Source: Streptomyces sp. WP-1 (GTDB lineage Bacteria; Actinomycetota; Actinomycetes; Streptomycetales; Streptomycetaceae). Taken from it: 64,000 bases of DNA. The translations under genes were made by a program, and so were the position numbers. The notes beneath the pieces are model-generated. The model was not told where the DNA came from. It made no database searches and worked only from the letters and a program-made list of their open reading frames with translations. The first letter of the stretch is position 1; each line of letters starts with the position of its first letter. Positions 30,042 through 39,045 of the stretch are shown here, in pieces. The DNA lies in the NCBI RefSeq assembly GCF_030450125.1, contig NZ_CP123923.1:5890001-5954000 (forward strand), written 5' to 3'.

Positions 30042-30962
30042 ATGGGTGTGAGCGGAATCTGCGCGCGGCGGGTGGTCGTCGTCACCGGCGCGGGGCGGGG
30101 GCTGGGGCGGGCGCACGCCCTCGCCTTCGCGGCGGAGGGCGCGCGGGTCGTCGTCAACGACCTCGGGGTACGGCTGGACGGCGAGCCCGCCGGTGGGAAC
30201 CCGGCGGAGGCCGTCGCCGCCGAGATCCGCGCGGCGGGCGGCACGGCGGTGGCGCACGGCGGGGACGTCGCGACGAGCGAGGGCGCGGCCTCGCTGGTGC
30301 GGACCGCGGTGGAGACGTACGGGCGGCTGGACACGCTCGTCAACAACGCGGGGTTCCTGCGCGACCGGATGCTCGTCAACCTCGACGAGGACGACTGGGA
30401 CGCGGTGCTCCGGGTCCATCTCAAGGGGCACTTCCTGCCGCTGAAGCACGCCGCCGCGTACTGGCGGGCCGAGGCGAAGGGCGGGCGCGGGCCGGTCGCG
30501 CGGGTCGTCAACACCGGCAGCGGGGCCGGTCTGCTGGGCTCGCTCGGGCAGGGGAACTACAGCGCGGCCAAGGCCGGGATCGTGGCCCTCACCCTGGTCG
30601 CGGCGGCCGAACTGTCCCGGTACGGCGTCCGGGTCAACGCCATCGCCCCGGCGGCCCGGACCCGGATGACCGAGCGCACCTTCGCCGAGACGATGTCCGC
30701 CCCGGCGACCGGCTTCGACGCCATGGCCCCGGAAAACGTCTCGCCGCTGGTGGTGTGGCTGGGCTCGGTCGCGAGTGCGGGCGTGAACGGACGGGTGTTC
30801 GAGATCGAGGGCGGCCGGCTCAGCGTGATGGAGGGCTGGCGCCGCGGCCCCACGGCGGACAAGGGGGCCCGGTGGGGAGTGGAGGAGGTGGGCGAGGAGG
30901 CGTTACGACTGCTGGGGGAGGCGGAGCGGCCGGGCGCGGTGTACGGGACGGGGACCGGCTGA
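30042..30962 (+). CDS. Short-chain dehydrogenase (Rv3548c-like position)
   Basis: 306-residue SDR of the longer type with TGAGRGLGRAHALAFA, VVVNDLGV (an NAD-binding acidic position), NNAGFLRDRML, Ser in NTGSGAG, and YSAAK. The insert after residue 40 (RLDGEPAGGNPAEA) and the length resemble the HSD17B4-type dehydrogenase domain and Rv3548c. The ATG at 30042 is one base after the upstream stop, with GGAGGAG before it, so the two SDRs form one operon. No hairpin terminator was identified in the 107-nt gap that follows. Confidence 0.83.
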   Translation: MGVSGICARRVVVVTGAGRGLGRAHALAFAAEGARVVVNDLGVRLDGEPAGGNPAEAVAAEIRAAGGTAVAHGGDVATSEGAASLVRTAVETYGRLDTLVNNAGFLRDRMLVNLDEDDWDAVLRVHLKGHFLPLKHAAAYWRAEAKGGRGPVARVVNTGSGAGLLGSLGQGNYSAAKAGIVALTLVAAAELSRYGVRVNAIAPAARTRMTERTFAETMSAPATGFDAMAPENVSPLVVWLGSVASAGVNGRVFEIEGGRLSVMEGWRRGPTADKGARWGVEEVGEEALRLLGEAERPGAVYGTGTG

Positions 30963-31069
30963 CCCGCCGGCACCGGGGCGCGGGCTACGGAACCCCCCCC
31001 GCGCCCGAGGCGCGGCCAACGGAACACCCCTCGCGCCCCCGACCGACACGCCCCCTCGACCGCCCCCGC

Positions 31070-31951
31070 TCACGTATCGCACTCCGACACCACCCCGCAC
31101 AACCCGCACCGCGCCCGCACCCGCCCCCGCACCGGCACCCTGATCCGCTGGTGGCAGGTCGGGCACGGGAAGGTGACGTGGAGGGCGCCGGCGGGGTCGG
31201 TGCCGAAGGAGTAGGGGGCGCCCGGGGGAGCCGGTGCGGCGTGGCGGCGGTCGTGGGCGTAGCGGCGGCGGCCCGCCCAGCCGGCGCCGGTCAGCGGGGG
31301 CTGCTGGGCGTCATGGCGGGCCCGCGCCAGCCCCTTGGTGTACGCGGTGTACGCCTGCGGGCTGGTGAACCGGATCGAGGGGTCCTCGTCGAACAGCAGC
31401 GCCCGCTTGGCCAGCACGTACCCGAACTCCTCCGGGGTGAGATAGCCCAGCTTCTGCGAGGAGAGCGAGTCCTCCCGGTAGGCGTCCAGCAGCAGCCAGC
31501 CCGCGCCCAGGTACGTCGTCACCGTGTCGGTGAGGATCTCGTTCTCCGCCGTGGTGGGGAAGGCGAGGTCCAGGCGGTGCAGATAGGCGTGCGCCACCTC
31601 GTGCGCGAGCGCCGCGCCGATGTCCTCGCGATGGGTGCGGAAACGGTCGTTCAGCTCCACGAAGTACTCGGGCCCCGCCGCCAGTTCGATGTTCGCCGCG
31701 TGGGTCATCTCCCGGAAGCCGACGATCAGCCGCGCGTCCGGCAACCGGAAGTGCCGCACCATCTCCCGGGCCACCCGCTGAGCCCCCAGATGCAGGTCGT
31801 CGGTGTCGCAGAACGCCACGTCCGCGGGGGCCACGCTGGTCGCGAACGTCTGTACGGTCGTCGGCGACAGCCGCCGGTACAGCGCGGTGATCGCCGCCCG
31901 CACCGTCTCCAGATGCGGGAAGCCGTGCTCCACCGGTCCGCCGTTCGCCAC
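31070..31951 (-). CDS. Putative zinc metalloprotease with C-terminal zinc ribbon
   Basis: 293-residue protein of unassigned family. Residues 117-121 are HEVAH within ALAHEVAHAYLHR, a classical HExxH zinc site, followed by ENEILTD (136-142) placed like the third ligand of M48-type gluzincins. The C-terminal 35 residues hold CPTC and CGLC pairs 17 residues apart, a small zinc ribbon. There is no signal peptide or membrane segment, so it is probably cytosolic. The middle (residues 203-245) is Arg/Ala/Pro-rich. The ATG at 31951 is plausible but without a strong ribosome binding site. Proteolysis is inferred from the motif only. Confidence 0.65.
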   Translation of the reverse strand: MANGGPVEHGFPHLETVRAAITALYRRLSPTTVQTFATSVAPADVAFCDTDDLHLGAQRVAREMVRHFRLPDARLIVGFREMTHAANIELAAGPEYFVELNDRFRTHREDIGAALAHEVAHAYLHRLDLAFPTTAENEILTDTVTTYLGAGWLLLDAYREDSLSSQKLGYLTPEEFGYVLAKRALLFDEDPSIRFTSPQAYTAYTKGLARARHDAQQPPLTGAGWAGRRRYAHDRRHAAPAPPGAPYSFGTDPAGALHVTFPCPTCHQRIRVPVRGRVRARCGLCGVVSECDT

Positions 31952-32038
31952 GTCGGCACCCCCAGACCCCGGACATCCCGCGCCGGTCCCCGACCGCCTC
32001 GGCGACCGCCCCTCCAGGGTAGGCGCCGCACCGCCCCC

Positions 32039-33799
32039 TCACACCGGCAGCAACCGCGGCACGGCCGCTCCCGCGCCCGCCGCGTCCTCCAGCTCCAGCA
32101 CCCACACCTCGTTCTCGCCCTCCCGCAGCACCGGCCCGGGAACGTACAGCGACCGCTGGGGCCCCACCGACCAGTAGCGGCCGAGACAGAACCCGTTGAT
32201 CCACACGAATCCGCGCGTCAGCCCGGTCAGTTCCAGCCGGGCGTCCCCGGCCGCCCCGAGGACCGTGGCCGTGCCCCGGTACAGCCCAGGGCCGCCCGCC
32301 GGGGGCGGCGCGCTGAACGGCACCGCCGACACGCCGTCCTCGAACGCGTCCAGGTCCAGCCCCCGGGCCCGCACCCCGTGCAGGTACTGCCGCTCGTGCA
32401 GCACGCCCCCGGTGATCCCCTTGGCCTCGCCCAGGAGCGGCCCGTAGTTCACCCGGCCGAGGGACTCCACCCACAGCTCCACCCGCGCCGGACCCGCGAC
32501 GGGCTCCTTGAGCCGCGGTTCCGCCTCGGTGAGCACCCCGGCCCGCACCCCGTCGACGTACACCACGGCCAGATCCCGCAGCCCCCGAACGGACAGCGGG
32601 TACGGCTCGCGCGGTCCGGGCACGTCCACCTCGTAGCGCACCAGGCCCCGGGTGACGCCCAGTTCCTCGAACGTGGGCGCCTGGGGGCGTGTCGTCTCCG
32701 CGCCGCCGAGGGCGGACAGCACGGCGTCCATAGGAGCCCATTCGGCGAGCCGAACCCCGGCGGGGGCGGCCAGTCGTGCGGGCTCCGGCGGGAGCTCCGG
32801 CAACGGGCCCTCCCGGTGGCGCGCCAGCACCTCGCGGAAGCGCCGGAACTTCTCCGTCGGGCGGCCGTACTCATCCACCGGGGCGTCGTAGTCGTACGAC
32901 GTCACATCCGGCTGAAGCGCACCCTCGTGCAGCTCGCCGCCCCGGTTGGCGCCCGCCCAGCCGCCGAAGCTCGTGCCGCCGTGCGCCATGTAGAGGTTCA
33001 CCGAGGCGCCGCACTCCAGGATCTCCCGCAGCACCTCGGCGGCCTCCCCGGGATCGCGTACGGCGGGCGTGCCGGACCAGTGGTCGAACCAGCCGCACCA
33101 GAACTCCACGCACATCAGCGGGCCCTCGGGCCGGTGGCGGCGCAGCGCGGCGAAGGACTCACGCGCGCGGGAGCCGAAGTTCGCCGTGGCGAGCACCCCG
33201 GGCACCGACCCGCCGGTCAGCATGTGGTCCTCGGGGCCGTCGGAGGTGAACAGCGGCACGGTGACACCCTCGGCGCGCAACAGGGCGGCCAGTTCGGCGA
33301 GATAGCCCGCGTCGGAGCCGTAGCTGCCGTACTCGTTCTCCACCTGCACCAGGACCACCGGGCCGCCGCGGTCGGCCTGCCGGGACACGATCTCGGGCAG
33401 CAGCCGGCCGAACCAGTCGCGGACATGGCGCAGGTACCGCTCGTCGCTGGTGCGCACCCGCCCGCCCAGCTCGCCCGTCAGCCAGGCCGGCAGACCCCCG
33501 TTCTCCCACTCGGCGCAGATGTAGGGACCGGGCCGCACGATCGCCCACAGGCCCGCAGCGCGCGCCGCGTCCAGGAACCGGCCGACCGCCGCCACGTCCC
33601 GGTGGCGCCCCGGGGCCGGCTGGTGCAGATTCCACGGCACGTACGTCTCCACGCAGTTGAGACCCATCGCCCGCAGCATCGCGAGCCGGTGCTCCCACTG
33701 CTCCTCGTGCACCCGGAAGTAGTGCAGCGCCCCGGACAGCAGCCGCACCGGCCGCCCGTCCAGCAGGAAGTCCCTCTCGCCCACGGTGAACTCGCTCAT
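32039..33799 (-). CDS. Glycoside hydrolase family 35 beta-galactosidase
   Basis: 586-residue GH35 enzyme that removes terminal beta-galactosyl residues. N-terminal TIM barrel: LLSGALHYFRVHEEQWEHRL, ETYVPWNLHQP, RPGPYICAEWENGG, the acid/base Glu in VQVENEYGSY (E156) and the nucleophile Glu in CVEFWCGWFDHW (E232), then NLYMAHGGTSFG. The C-terminal half contains beta-sandwich domains ending in FVWINGFCLGRYW. No signal peptide, so it is intracellular and probably works on imported oligosaccharides. The ATG at 33799 is chosen over a GTG at 33814 because the latter's Shine-Dalgarno is too close. It is divergent from an AraC regulator. Confidence 0.92.
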   Translation of the reverse strand: MSEFTVGERDFLLDGRPVRLLSGALHYFRVHEEQWEHRLAMLRAMGLNCVETYVPWNLHQPAPGRHRDVAAVGRFLDAARAAGLWAIVRPGPYICAEWENGGLPAWLTGELGGRVRTSDERYLRHVRDWFGRLLPEIVSRQADRGGPVVLVQVENEYGSYGSDAGYLAELAALLRAEGVTVPLFTSDGPEDHMLTGGSVPGVLATANFGSRARESFAALRRHRPEGPLMCVEFWCGWFDHWSGTPAVRDPGEAAEVLREILECGASVNLYMAHGGTSFGGWAGANRGGELHEGALQPDVTSYDYDAPVDEYGRPTEKFRRFREVLARHREGPLPELPPEPARLAAPAGVRLAEWAPMDAVLSALGGAETTRPQAPTFEELGVTRGLVRYEVDVPGPREPYPLSVRGLRDLAVVYVDGVRAGVLTEAEPRLKEPVAGPARVELWVESLGRVNYGPLLGEAKGITGGVLHERQYLHGVRARGLDLDAFEDGVSAVPFSAPPPAGGPGLYRGTATVLGAAGDARLELTGLTRGFVWINGFCLGRYWSVGPQRSLYVPGPVLREGENEVWVLELEDAAGAGAAVPRLLPV

Positions 33800-33835
33800 A
33801 CCGCCAAGGCTCACCCCTTCCGGTGCCCGGCACCA

Positions 33836-33871
33836 TGGACGAAGATCGGCGCCACTTGGACAAAAATCGGC
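33836..33871. promoter_or_regulatory. AraC-type direct-repeat operator
   Basis: Two 15-bp direct repeats, TGGACGAAGATCGGC (33836-33850) and TGGACAAAAATCGGC (33857-33871), 13 of 15 identical and spaced exactly 21 bp, two helical turns. This is the geometry expected for an AraC-family dimer, and the site lies between the divergent GH35 and AraC genes. Confidence 0.7.
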
Positions 33872-33897
33872 CGCCGCCGACGCCAGGAGGAGCAGCG

Positions 33898-34851
33898 ATG
33901 TACCAGACCTGGATGCGGTTCTTCAGCCCCGGCCCGGCCCACCACCGCCTCGGCCTGGTCTGCCTCGGCGTCGGACTCCAGCACGGCGCGCTGCCCACCG
34001 TCGGCCCGCGCACCCTCGACCACCATGTGGCCGTCGTGATCAGCTCAGGCGGCGGCTGGTACGCCGGCGCGGACGGCCGCCGTACGACCGTCACCGCGCC
34101 CGCGCTGCTCTGGCTCACCCCCGGCGTGCCCCACCACTACGCCCCCGATCCGGACACCGGCTGGGACGAGGGCTTCGTGGACTTCGCCGGGCCCGCCACC
34201 GCTACTTACACGGAACTGGGCTACATCGAGCCCGAACGGCCCGTCGTGGCCCTCTCCGACGCCGCCGGACCGCGCGCGGTCGTCGCCCGCATCGCCCGCG
34301 CCGCCCGGCGCGGCAACCCCCTCCTGGAGGTGGAGACCGGCGCCGCCGTGCATGAACTCCTGGTCGCCCTGCGCCGCGCCCGCGCCGATCTCGCCCCCGA
34401 CGGCGATCAGGTCCTCGAAGCCCTCGCCCGGGACGCCTGCGCCCCGCTCAGCGTCGCCGACCACGCGGCCCGGCACGGCATGACCACCGCCGAACTGCGC
34501 GGCGCGGTCCGCCGGGCCGCCGGCTGCACCCCCAAGGACTACCTGCTCGGCATCCGGCTCGGCCGCGCCAAGGAACTCCTCGCCGCCACCGAACTGCCCG
34601 TCGCCGCCGTCGCCCGCCGCGTCGGCTACGACGATCCCGCCTACTTCTCCCGCCTGTTCACCCGGCGTGTCGGCCTCGCCCCGGCCCGCTTCCGCGTTCA
34701 GCAGGGCCGCAGCGTCCCGGGCGGCTGGAGCGAGCGGGTCCCGGACCCGGACGACCCCCCGATGATCGTCCCCGGTCTTCCCTCGACGATCCGACCATCC
34801 GACGATCCATCCACCGGACACCCCATGAACCGGTCCCCGTCGACCACATAG
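33898..34851 (+). CDS. AraC-family transcriptional regulator
   Basis: 317-residue regulator. The N-terminal half is a cupin-type sensor (HRLGLVCLGVGLQH, VISSGGGWYAG, LLWLTPGVPHHY). Residues about 180-280 hold two helix-turn-helix motifs, ending in the AraC signature VGYDDPAYFSRLFTRRVGLAPARFR. A 35-residue Pro/Asp-rich tail follows. The ATG at 33898 has AGGAGGAG 6-13 nt upstream. Divergent placement from the beta-galactosidase and the 21-bp direct repeats between them suggest that it controls that gene in response to a sugar. Confidence 0.88.
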   Translation: MYQTWMRFFSPGPAHHRLGLVCLGVGLQHGALPTVGPRTLDHHVAVVISSGGGWYAGADGRRTTVTAPALLWLTPGVPHHYAPDPDTGWDEGFVDFAGPATATYTELGYIEPERPVVALSDAAGPRAVVARIARAARRGNPLLEVETGAAVHELLVALRRARADLAPDGDQVLEALARDACAPLSVADHAARHGMTTAELRGAVRRAAGCTPKDYLLGIRLGRAKELLAATELPVAAVARRVGYDDPAYFSRLFTRRVGLAPARFRVQQGRSVPGGWSERVPDPDDPPMIVPGLPSTIRPSDDPSTGHPMNRSPSTT

Positions 34852-34862
34852 GGTTGGCGTCC

Positions 34863-35195
34863 ATGACCACCAGCAACACGGGTACGGGTGCCGTGGACCC
34901 CGAGGTCCGCCAGGAACTGGAACGGCTGCGCGACAGCATCGACAACATCGACGCGGCCGTCGTCCATATGCTCGCGGAACGCTTCAAGGCCACCCAGCAG
35001 GTCGGCCGGCTCAAGGCCGTGCACCAGCTGCCGCCCGCCGACCCGGCCCGAGAGGGCCGCCAGATCGACCGGCTGCGCCGACTCGCCGAGAACGCCAAGC
35101 TCGATCCCGCGTTCGCCGAGAAGTTCCTGAACTTCATCATCGCCGAGGTGATCAGGCACCACGAACGCATCGCCGAGGACACCAACGGGAGCTGA
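34863..35195 (+). CDS. Chorismate mutase, AroQ type
   Basis: 110-residue all-helical chorismate mutase converting chorismate to prephenate, for phenylalanine and tyrosine synthesis. The core LERLRDSIDNIDAAVVHMLAERFKATQQVGRLKA carries the AroQ Arg, Asp and Lys pattern, and the last helix has FLNFIIAEVIRHHERIA. It is a monofunctional domain without a prephenate dehydratase. The ATG at 34863 is chosen; a TTG 9 nt upstream is possible. A TAGGGT -10-like box at 34849-34854 leaves only 8 nt, so the mRNA may be leaderless. Confidence 0.9.
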   Translation: MTTSNTGTGAVDPEVRQELERLRDSIDNIDAAVVHMLAERFKATQQVGRLKAVHQLPPADPAREGRQIDRLRRLAENAKLDPAFAEKFLNFIIAEVIRHHERIAEDTNGS

Positions 35196-35318
35196 ATCCG
35201 GAACCCGGATCCCGGGCTCCGAATTCCGAACAAGGTGAAGGAAAGGGGCGGGTCGGATAATAACCGTGTAACGCTCCTCCTCTGTGCGCTGTCAGTCCCA
35301 TCAGGCAGCATGGCGTGC

Positions 35319-37811
35319 ATGTCCGCACTCACGCGCGATGAAGCGCAGCTCCGAGCTCAGCTCCTCGACGTCCACCGCTACACGGTCGAACTGGACCTCA
35401 CCACCGGGGACGAGACCTTCGACTCCCGTACCGTGATCCGGTTCACCACGCGGTCCGACGGGGACACGTTCCTCGAGGTGAAGCCCGCCGAGCTGCGCTC
35501 CGTCACCCTCGACGGACAGCCCCTGGACCCGGATTCGCTGCACGAGGACCGGCTGCCGCTGAAGAACCTCACCGCGGGCGAGCACGAACTGCGCGCCGAG
35601 GCGGCCATGCGCTACTCGCGCACCGGCGAGGGCATGCACCGCTTCACCGACCCGGTCGACGGCGAGACCTACCTGTACACACAGCTGGCCATGGACGACG
35701 TCCGGCGCGTCTTCCCCGCCTTCGACCAGCCCGACCTGAAGGCCGTCTTCGAGGTTTCGGTCAAGGCGCCCGACGAATGGACCGTACTCGCCAACGGTGT
35801 CACCGAGCGCGGCCCGGACGGCATCTGGCGGGCCGCGCCCACCCCGCCGATCTCCACCTACCTGGTCGCCGTCGCCGCCGGCCCCTGGCACTCGGTGCGC
35901 ACCGAGCACCGCGGGCTGCCCTTCGGCATCCACTGCCGCCGCTCCCTCGCGCCCTACCTCGACGTGGACACCGAGGAGATCTTCGAGGTCACGCGCGCGT
36001 GCTACGACCGCTACCACGAGAAGTTCGAGGAGCCGTACCCCTTCGACTCCTACGACCAGGCGTTCGTGCCCGAGTTCAACGCGGGCGCCATGGAGAACCC
36101 CGGCCTGGTCACCTTCCGCGACGAGTTCGTCTACCGCTCCGCCGTCACCGACACCGAGCGCCAGCTGCGCGCCATGGTCATCTCGCACGAGATGGCCCAC
36201 ATGTGGTTCGGCGACCTGGTCACCCTCAAGTGGTGGGACGACATCTGGCTGAACGAGTCCTTCGCCGAGTACATGGGCTACCAGACCACCGCCGAGGCCA
36301 CCCGCTTCAGCGACCCCTGGACCGAGTTCGGCGTCACCCGCAAGGCGTGGGGCTACGAGGCGGACCAGCGCCCCACCACCCACCCGGTCGCCCCCGAGGG
36401 CGTGGACGACGCCGCCTCCGCCCTGCTCAACTTCGACGGCATCTCGTACGCCAAGGGCGCCTCCGCGCTGCGCCAGCTGGCCGCCTGGCTGGGCGAGAAG
36501 GACTTCCTCGCGGGCATCAACACCCACTTCGCCCGGCACAAGTTCGGCAACGCGACCCTCGCCGACTTCCTGGACTCCCTCGCCTCCGTCACCGAACGCG
36601 ATGTGCGCGCCTGGGCCGACAGCTGGCTGCGCACCACCGGCGTCGACACCCTCACGCCCGTGACCGGGACCGCCGACGGCGCCTGCACACTGACCGTCGA
36701 CCACAAGGGCAGCCGCCCGCACCGCATCGTCGCCGGCCTGTACGACCACGACGTCGCCGACGAGGGCCGGCTGATCCTGCGCGAGCGCCTCGAACTCGAC
36801 GTCCCGCAGGACGAACCGCGCCCCATCGGCAAGCGCCCCGCGCTGCTCCTGCTCAACGACGGCGACCTCACCTACGCCAAGGTCCGCTTCGACGCCGAGT
36901 CCTTCGCATCGGTCCGCAGCAGCCTGTCCGGGCTGCCCGACCCGCTCACCCGCGCGATCGTCTGGAACGCTCTGCGGGACGCGGTGCGCGACGGCGAACT
37001 CGCGCCCGCCGCCTACCTGGAGATCGCCCGCGCCCATCTGCCGCGCGAGACCGACCTCGCCATCGTGCAGGGCGTGCTCGTCTTCGCGAGCGGCCAGATC
37101 GCCGACCAGTACCTGCCGGCCGCGGAGCGCCCGGCCGCGCTGGGCACCCTCACCGCCCTCTGCCGCGACCTGCTGCGCCGCACCGAGGACGGCGACCACC
37201 CCGGCCTGCGGCTGATCGCCGTCCGCCACCTGGTCAACGTGGCCGCCCACCCGGACACCATCGCCGCCTGGCTCGCCGACGGCACCGTGCCCGGCGGTCC
37301 CGAACTCGACCCCGACCTGCGCTGGCGCATCCTCGCCCGGCTCGCCGTGCTCGGCGCCACCGACGAGGCCGCCATCGCCGCCGAACTGGCCCGCGACCCG
37401 AGCGCCACCGGCCAGGAGGGCGCCGCCCGCTGCCGCGCCGCCCTGCCCGACCCGGAGGCCAAGCGCGCGGCCTGGGCCGCGATGTTCGACGGCGACGACC
37501 TGTCCAACTACCTGTTCACGGCCACCGCCCACGGCTTCTGGCAGCCCGAACAGGCCGACCTGGTGCGGGAGTACGTGCCGCGCTTCTACGAGGAGTCGGT
37601 CCCCCTCGCCGCCCGCCGCGGCCCCGCCATCGCCGCCTCCGTCGGCCGCTGGTGCTTCCCGGCCCACGCCGTCGACGCCGAGCATGTGCGCCTGGGCGAG
37701 GCATGCCTGGACCGCGACGACCTCACCCCGTCCCTGCGCCGCGCCCTGGCCGACCGCCTGGACGACCTGGGCCGTGCGCTGCGGGCCCGCGAGGGGGAGG
37801 GACGGAAGTAG
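35319..37811 (+). CDS. pepN: Aminopeptidase N (M1 family)
   Basis: 830-residue zinc aminopeptidase that removes N-terminal residues from peptides. The exopeptidase motif GAMEN is at 256-260, the zinc motif HEMAH at 290-294 with the third ligand Glu 313 in WLNESFAEY. The rest is the beta and ERAP1-like helical C-terminal domains. The ATG at 35319 (MSALTRDEAQ) resembles the N-terminus of the Streptomyces lividans enzyme; the ATG at 35310 (MACM) is the alternative. No signal peptide, so cytosolic. It overlaps nothing and is followed by an NmrA-type gene after 106 nt. Confidence 0.95.
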   Translation: MSALTRDEAQLRAQLLDVHRYTVELDLTTGDETFDSRTVIRFTTRSDGDTFLEVKPAELRSVTLDGQPLDPDSLHEDRLPLKNLTAGEHELRAEAAMRYSRTGEGMHRFTDPVDGETYLYTQLAMDDVRRVFPAFDQPDLKAVFEVSVKAPDEWTVLANGVTERGPDGIWRAAPTPPISTYLVAVAAGPWHSVRTEHRGLPFGIHCRRSLAPYLDVDTEEIFEVTRACYDRYHEKFEEPYPFDSYDQAFVPEFNAGAMENPGLVTFRDEFVYRSAVTDTERQLRAMVISHEMAHMWFGDLVTLKWWDDIWLNESFAEYMGYQTTAEATRFSDPWTEFGVTRKAWGYEADQRPTTHPVAPEGVDDAASALLNFDGISYAKGASALRQLAAWLGEKDFLAGINTHFARHKFGNATLADFLDSLASVTERDVRAWADSWLRTTGVDTLTPVTGTADGACTLTVDHKGSRPHRIVAGLYDHDVADEGRLILRERLELDVPQDEPRPIGKRPALLLLNDGDLTYAKVRFDAESFASVRSSLSGLPDPLTRAIVWNALRDAVRDGELAPAAYLEIARAHLPRETDLAIVQGVLVFASGQIADQYLPAAERPAALGTLTALCRDLLRRTEDGDHPGLRLIAVRHLVNVAAHPDTIAAWLADGTVPGGPELDPDLRWRILARLAVLGATDEAAIAAELARDPSATGQEGAARCRAALPDPEAKRAAWAAMFDGDDLSNYLFTATAHGFWQPEQADLVREYVPRFYEESVPLAARRGPAIAASVGRWCFPAHAVDAEHVRLGEACLDRDDLTPSLRRALADRLDDLGRALRAREGEGRK

Positions 37812-37917
37812 GACCGATGGCCCAGGCGCCGCTGGTCCTCAATGCCGATGCGGCACCCGGATCGGCCTCCTAGGCTCGGTGGAACGACATGATCGACCGA
37901 GCCGGGAGGCAACCATC

Positions 37918-38742
37918 GTGATCGCAGTGACCGGCGCGACCGGAAACGTGGGCCGCGCCCTGGTGGACCGACTCCTCGCCGCGGGCCGGCCGGTACGCGC
38001 GCTGACCCGTGACCCGGAGCGGGCCGCGCTGCCCGAGCGGGCCGAGGTGGCGCGGTTCCGGCCCGAGGAACCCGCCGCCCTGTTCGACGGGGTGGCCGGG
38101 GTCTTCCTCTACGCGCAGGCCGTCACCGAGCCCCTGCTGGCGGCGGCCCGCACGGCCGGGGTCCGGCACGCCGTCCTGCTCTCCAGCGGCATCGTCCAGG
38201 AGGGCGCCGACGAGTCCCACCCCATCCACGTCCTGCACGCCACCGCCGAGGGGCTGATCCGGGACAGCGGCCTGGAGTGGACGTTTCTGCGGCCCCACGC
38301 GTTCGCCACCAACGCCCTCCAGTGGGCGCCCCAGGTCCGCGCCGGGAACACCGTCCGGGGCGTCTACGCGGACGCGGTGGCCGCACCGATCCACGAGGAC
38401 GACATCGCCGCCGTCGCCGAACGCGTGTTCCTGGACGACGGCCACGAGGGTGCCGTACACCGTCTGACCGGACCGGCGGCGGCCACCAACGCCGAGCAGG
38501 TCGCGGCGATCGGCGCGGCCGTCGGCAAGGAGCTGACCTTCGTCGAGATCGACCCCCGCACGGCCGGCCCCGAGCTGTTCCCCTACCTGGACGCGCACAT
38601 GCTCGACCGCCTTCTCGAGACCTTCGAGGCCACCATCGGCGTACCCCCGGAGATCACCGACACGGTCGAACGGATCACGGGCACCCCGGCCCGCACCTTC
38701 GCCCGGTGGGCCCGTGACCACGCGGCGGACTTCGGCGCCTAG
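37918..38742 (+). CDS. NmrA/SDR-type NAD(P)-binding protein
   Basis: 274-residue atypical short-chain dehydrogenase fold with the NmrA/QOR2-type nucleotide motif VTGATGNVGRALV, ALTRDPERA, LLSSGIVQ and TFLRPHAFATNAL. These proteins sense or reduce with NAD(P)H; no catalytic YxxxK is obvious, so a redox-sensing role is possible. The GTG at 37918 has GGGAGGC 9-15 nt upstream and a TAGGCT box at 37871-37876. Function unknown. Confidence 0.82.
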   Translation: MIAVTGATGNVGRALVDRLLAAGRPVRALTRDPERAALPERAEVARFRPEEPAALFDGVAGVFLYAQAVTEPLLAAARTAGVRHAVLLSSGIVQEGADESHPIHVLHATAEGLIRDSGLEWTFLRPHAFATNALQWAPQVRAGNTVRGVYADAVAAPIHEDDIAAVAERVFLDDGHEGAVHRLTGPAAATNAEQVAAIGAAVGKELTFVEIDPRTAGPELFPYLDAHMLDRLLETFEATIGVPPEITDTVERITGTPARTFARWARDHAADFGA

Positions 38743-38913
38743 CCCCCGGTTTCCGGGACCTGCTGCTCGGCGCTGCGTCAGGCCGCCGAGCAGCGGGCAC
38801 ACCAGCAGTCCGCCGAGTTCCCGCGCCCGGTTGCCCGTCGCACGAGGGCGAAGAAGGCGGCCCGCCTGTGGCAGCACTCCCTCGACCTGGTGGCCACGCC
38901 GAGCATGGCCTGA
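38743..38913 (+). pseudogene. Possible remnant of a short-chain dehydrogenase C-terminus
   Basis: Directly after the NmrA-type stop and in the same frame, about 56 codons with coding-like GC at the third position run to a TGA at 38911-38913 without any start codon. The translation ends AKKAARLWQHSLDLVATPSMA, which resembles the ending of retinol-dehydrogenase-like SDRs. It may be a gene fragment that ends where the 8-bp repeat array begins. This is a weak call. Confidence 0.3.
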
Positions 38914-39011
38914 GTGCCTGAGTGCCTGAGTGCCTGAGTGCCTGAGTGCCTGAGTGCCTGAGTGCCTGAGTGCCTGAGTGCCTGAGTGCCTGAGTGCCCG
39001 AGTGCCTGAGT
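38908..39011. repeat. 8-bp minisatellite, 13 copies
   Basis: GCCTGAGT repeated 13 times without interruption over 104 bp, with a single substitution (GCCCGAGT) in copy 12. It lies in an intergenic gap between a forward and a reverse gene. Such perfect arrays are prone to copy-number change. Confidence 0.95.
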
Positions 39012-39045
39012 ACGGCCCGGCAACGGCTTGGCCGCGTCCGCGGAT

